From NCBI GenBank assembly GCA_964400515.1, contig CAYNTJ010000015.1, positions 1 through 26,974 on the forward strand: DNA of 26,974 nucleotides, read 5' to 3'. Positions 24,433-26,974 of the stretch are shown here, one piece after another (within the stretch, counting starts at the first letter, position 1; each line of letters starts with the position of its first letter). The notes beneath the pieces were generated by a model that had not been told where the DNA came from, searched no databases, and worked only from the letters and a program-made list of their open reading frames with translations. The stretch comes from JAAYHV01 sp964400515 (GTDB lineage Bacteria > Bacillota > Clostridia > Peptostreptococcales > Anaerovoracaceae). The position numbers and the translations under genes are program-made.

Positions 24433-25633
24433 TTATCTCCATTCTCTTCAATTTGCGATTTCTAATCAATTTGTTTCCTGTTTTTATAAGCATTCCGTTA
24501 TCATTTAAAACATATAATTTGTTTAGAGTATATGAATCGTCATTTAATCCCACCAACTCTGAAATTTCAGCCACCTTCCTTTTTCCATATTTATCTCTCT
24601 CCAAATGTATGAGGACCTCCAGCGAATCGGATATTTGTTTTTTTATTGAGATTAAAGGGATATCTGCACTCATAAGATACATGGCTTCTAATCTGTACAG
24701 CATCCCCTCAGAAGAACCTGCATGACCCGTGGACATACTTCCTGAATGACCTGTTGACATTGCTTGTATCATATCCTTGATCTCTTCTCCCCTTACTTCT
24801 CCTACTATTATCCTATCCGGTCTCATTCTTAAGCTTGTTTTAATAAGCTTGGACATGCTGACTTCCCCCTTACCCACGGAATTTGAATTTCTGCATTCCA
24901 TATGCACCACATTTTTTATGGTATCTATCTTAAGCTCTGCGGAATCCTCTATTACTATTATTCTTTCATTTTCTTTGTCTACATATCCCGTTAAAGCATT
25001 GAGAAAAGTAGTTTTACCGCTGCTTGTGGAGCCGGATATCATTATGTTATATCTTGCTTTAACTATAATGCTTAAGAACTGTGCACATTCATAATCTAGG
25101 GTGTTAAACCTTATTAAATCATCCATTTTTATGGTATTTTTATTAAATTTTCTAATGGTAAGTATAGGTCCGTTTAATGCCACATTCTTTAATACCCCAT
25201 TGACTCTATATCCACTTTCTAATCTTGCGTCCACGATGGGATTCACCTCGTTGATTTCCCTATGTACATCACTTGCAAAAAGTCTTATCATATCTTCCAA
25301 TTCACGCTCTGACAAAAATGACAGGGAAGTCAATTCCATCCTTCCGTTTTTTTCTATGAAAATATTTTCAGGCCCGTTAACCATGATTTCATTAATGGTT
25401 TCATCGGAAAGAAGGGGATAAAGTATACCGTATTTACTTTCTATTCTATATTTTATTTCTGTTATTAACCCTGTTATATCCCCGGCATATATGTCATTAA
25501 TATATTTTGATTTAAACAATTCTTCTTCTATATGAATTTCCAAGTCAATATCATCATTTTTTCTTAATGATTCCCTTACCTTAAGGGTTATTTCTGATAT
25601 GGCTTTCTTGTATATTTCAGAATTTCCTATCAT
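24425..25633 (-). CDS. tadA: TadA/CpaF-type pilus assembly ATPase
   Basis: This 402-residue cytosolic hexameric ATPase (VirB11/GspE superfamily) powers Tad pilus assembly. Motifs are an N-terminal domain with INEIMVNGPENIFIE (about 80-94), Walker A GSTSSGKT (201-208), the Asp box IVIEDSAELKI, Walker B RIIVGEVRGEE (about 274-284), and a His box in STGHAGS. All catalytic elements appear intact. It overlaps the TadZ-like gene upstream by 17 bases and tadB downstream by 8. This is the best-conserved member of the locus and fixes its identity as a Tad/Flp system rather than a type II secretion or competence system. Confidence 0.95.
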   Translation of the reverse strand: MIGNSEIYKKAISEITLKVRESLRKNDDIDLEIHIEEELFKSKYINDIYAGDITGLITEIKYRIESKYGILYPLLSDETINEIMVNGPENIFIEKNGRMELTSLSFLSERELEDMIRLFASDVHREINEVNPIVDARLESGYRVNGVLKNVALNGPILTIRKFNKNTIKMDDLIRFNTLDYECAQFLSIIVKARYNIMISGSTSSGKTTFLNALTGYVDKENERIIVIEDSAELKIDTIKNVVHMECRNSNSVGKGEVSMSKLIKTSLRMRPDRIIVGEVRGEEIKDMIQAMSTGHSGSMSTGHAGSSEGMLYRLEAMYLMSADIPLISIKKQISDSLEVLIHLERDKYGKRKVAEISELVGLNDDSYTLNKLYVLNDNGMLIKTGNKLIRNRKLKRMEINE

Positions 25634-26591
25634 AAATTATTGCTCTCTTCATTACACTTTCTATGATTCTTTTAGTATCATATGTGGTTATTATGTCTCC
25701 TCCGTTTTCAACCATGTTAATAATTTCCTTATCATCAAGCCTACATTTCTCTTTTAATTCCTTAATAAGTCTAAAGTTCTTCCTTTCATACACTATTATC
25801 CTATAGTCGCTAATCTTTATAAGGTTAAGGTTATTACCATTTAGACAATTCCCTATATCAAATATTATCACATCAAAAGCATTGTTTATTAACACATCAA
25901 TGAATCTGTCAAAGTCGCTTGGTTTTAAATTTGCTATGGGATTTATGATTTCATTGTTTTTCATTCTATATATCCCATGAATATCATTGAAGAAAAAAGA
26001 CTCGGGCTCTATATTCTTTTTCGCACATATATAATACATAAACCTTTTAAAGCTATGCTCCATATCAACTTCCTTGTTATCGGTGAGATTAATATATTTA
26101 AGCGGTATAATCAAAACTTTATTCATGCCCTCAGAGACCATATCAGCCCCAAGCTTTCTAATATACTTAGTGCATTCATTCACCCCGTCATCGCTAAAAA
26201 CAGAGACGATAACGCCGCTACCCTTCTTAACAGTACTAATATTATTAATCATATAATAAAACCACATTATATCGGAAATTATATATCGGGCTCCTTTGTA
26301 TTTGAATATTCGTTTGTATTCTTCACTTGCTTCCATTTCTGATTCCTGAAATTTTGTTGTATTGTCTTCGCTTATTTCTCTGACCAAATATATTACCTTA
26401 TGCTTTAAATCATTGTCCTTAAAACTATCATCCTTTTTGTAATCTCCGTCTGTTAATATCATGTCGTAATCTTCTTTAATTATTGAATTGTTTCTTCCAT
26501 AAATAATATTAATTTCTTTTTTATGTGCTGTAATTACTCGACTTAAGGCCACTTTATAAGCTTGATCATTTATTATCATCAATATTTTCAT
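25617..26591 (-). CDS. TadZ/CpaE-like protein with degenerate Walker A (predicted pseudo-ATPase)
   Basis: This 324-residue protein is the first gene of the Tad locus, where TadZ/CpaE localisation proteins are normally encoded. The N-terminal about 115 residues look like an atypical receiver domain (KILMIINDQ, YDMILTDG). The second half follows the MinD/ParA-like fold layout: strand GVIVSVF, then SDDGVNECT at 133-141 where KGGxGKT is expected, then KVLIIPL, and later FDVIIFDIGN with Asp245 at the Walker B position. The lysines of the deviant Walker A are gone, so ATP binding is doubtful. AAGGAG lies 6 bases before the ATG. A weak TATATT (26610-26615) could be its -10 element. The assignment rests on fold pattern and context. 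Confidence 0.78.
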   Translation of the reverse strand: MKILMIINDQAYKVALSRVITAHKKEINIIYGRNNSIIKEDYDMILTDGDYKKDDSFKDNDLKHKVIYLVREISEDNTTKFQESEMEASEEYKRIFKYKGARYIISDIMWFYYMINNISTVKKGSGVIVSVFSDDGVNECTKYIRKLGADMVSEGMNKVLIIPLKYINLTDNKEVDMEHSFKRFMYYICAKKNIEPESFFFNDIHGIYRMKNNEIINPIANLKPSDFDRFIDVLINNAFDVIIFDIGNCLNGNNLNLIKISDYRIIVYERKNFRLIKELKEKCRLDDKEIINMVENGGDIITTYDTKRIIESVMKRAIIYDRKF

Positions 26592-26657
26592 AAATTTCTC
26601 CTTAAATAAAATATACCATTGATTATTTTTACTTACAGTACACTTTTTTTAAAATAA

Positions 26658-26689
26658 AAAGCTGCATTTCTCAAAGGAAATACAGCTTT
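26658..26689 (-). terminator. second terminator of the rRNA/tRNA operon
   Basis: AAAGCTG/CAGCTTT and ATTTC/GAAAT form a long stem interrupted by one C/A mismatch, with a 6-base loop. On the minus strand it is followed by TTATTTT. It stands between the upstream terminator at 26712-26735 and the Tad locus. Confidence 0.75.
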
Positions 26690-26711
26690 AATCTATTTAT
26701 ATCATTATTAA

Positions 26712-26735
26712 TAAAAAAAGCACCCTATAGGTGCT
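26712..26735 (-). terminator. first terminator of the rRNA/tRNA operon
   Basis: AGCACC/GGTGCT form a 6-bp stem with a 5-base loop. On the minus strand it is followed by a run of seven T. It begins 3 bases after the CCA end of tRNA-Leu, as expected at the end of a stable-RNA operon. Confidence 0.85.
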
Positions 26736-26737
26736 AA

Positions 26738-26820
26738 TGGTGCGCGATAAGGGACTTGAACCCCTACGGTCTCCCGCTAGATCCTAAATCTAGTGCGTCT
26801 GCCAATTCCGCCAATCGCGC
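26738..26820 (-). tRNA. tRNA-Leu (anticodon TAG)
   Basis: On the minus strand the acceptor GCGCGAT pairs with ATCGCGC, followed by A and an encoded CCA. The anticodon stem CTAGA/TCTAG holds the loop TTTAGGA, so the anticodon is TAG. A class II variable arm (CGGGAGACCG) is present, as required for tRNA-Leu, and the T loop TTCAAGT is intact. Confidence 0.96.
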
Positions 26821-26827
26821 ATATTAA

Positions 26828-26902
26828 TGGTGACCCCACCGGGAATCGAACCCGGGTTACCGCCGTGAAAGGGCGATGTCTTGACCGCTTGACCATGGGG
26901 CC
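26828..26902 (-). tRNA. tRNA-Glu (anticodon TTC)
   Basis: On the minus strand the acceptor GGCCCCA pairs with TGGGGTC (one G-T pair), followed by A and an encoded CCA. The anticodon loop CTTTCAC gives anticodon TTC. The T arm CCGGG-TTCGATT-CCCGG is perfect. It lies 7 bases before tRNA-Leu and directly after the 5S rRNA in the same transcript. Confidence 0.96.
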
Positions 26903-26913
26903 ATATTGAAAAA

Positions 26914-26974
26914 CCGGCAACGTCCTACTTTCCCAGGCAGCTTCCCGCCAAGTATCATTAGCGCTAAAGAGCTT
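26914..26974 (-). rRNA. rrf: 5S ribosomal RNA, 3' part (5' part beyond the window)
   Basis: The minus strand reads AAGCTCTTTAGCGCTAATG, then TACTTGGCGGGAAGC, GCCTGGGAAAGTAGGACG and TTGCCGG. This is the conserved 3' half of bacterial 5S rRNA, with the loop E and helix IV/V region clearly recognisable. The exact 3' end within 26911-26914 is estimated. It marks the end of an rRNA operon that continues to the right of the window. Confidence 0.9.

Noticed and set aside
24700..24760. Short near-repeat in DNA within tadA (encoding STGHSGS and STGHAGS)
   Set aside because: This is the normal CpaF/TadA His-box region, where TGH-type motifs occur twice; it is not a mobile or regulatory repeat.
1..26974. 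CRISPR array, prophage, insertion sequence or toxin-antitoxin pair
   Set aside because: No regularly spaced repeats, transposase, integrase or toxin/antitoxin-like small gene pairs were found on either strand.

Overview
The window reads as a chromosomal segment of a low-GC Gram-positive bacterium of the class Clostridia. This is inferred from four things: AT-rich codon use, strong AGGAGG-type ribosome binding sites, CodY next to HslUV, and an IspH protein fused to ribosomal protein S1. A Tissierellales- or Peptostreptococcaceae-like host would fit, but the sequence alone does not settle this. Nearly everything is on the minus strand; the exception is a three-gene potassium-uptake operon (8860-13163). 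No gene-free stretch exceeds 300 bases. No insertion sequence, prophage or CRISPR array was seen.

Layout from left to right. A tRNA-Val runs off the left edge and has a perfect consensus promoter. Next is a minus-strand housekeeping operon, transcribed dprA-topA-hslV-hslU-codY-hflX-yigZ (7822 down to 225). It covers DNA uptake/recombination, DNA supercoiling, a two-component protease, the GTP/branched-chain amino acid sensor CodY, a ribosome-associated GTPase and a YigZ-family protein. A Cof-type HAD phosphatase lies upstream. Divergent from it is trkA-trkH-trkH, one regulatory subunit with two different TrkH channel proteins. A bidirectional terminator separates this from a minus-strand block: eno, rarA, ispH-rpsA fusion, rnr. 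Within that block, terminator-like hairpins sit directly against the ribosome binding sites of rarA and rnr.

The right third (26591 down to 19787) is a compact nine-gene Tad/Flp-type pilus locus. Its order is TadZ/CpaE-like protein, TadA ATPase, TadB, TadC, a 50-residue Flp-like pilin, a TadE-like pseudopilin, a DUF5702-like protein, a second TadE-like pseudopilin, and a DUF6382-like protein. No secretin or prepilin peptidase gene is present. The locus would assemble a surface pilus powered by TadA on the TadB/TadC platform. It has three unusual members: a TadZ-like protein whose deviant Walker A motif is destroyed, a TadC-like protein with a large extracytoplasmic insertion, and a pseudopilin ending in two exact 52-residue-spaced His/Cys repeats that look like metal sites.

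The right edge holds the end of an rRNA operon (5S rRNA, tRNA-Glu, tRNA-Leu) closed by two successive terminators, which insulate the Tad locus from rRNA transcription.
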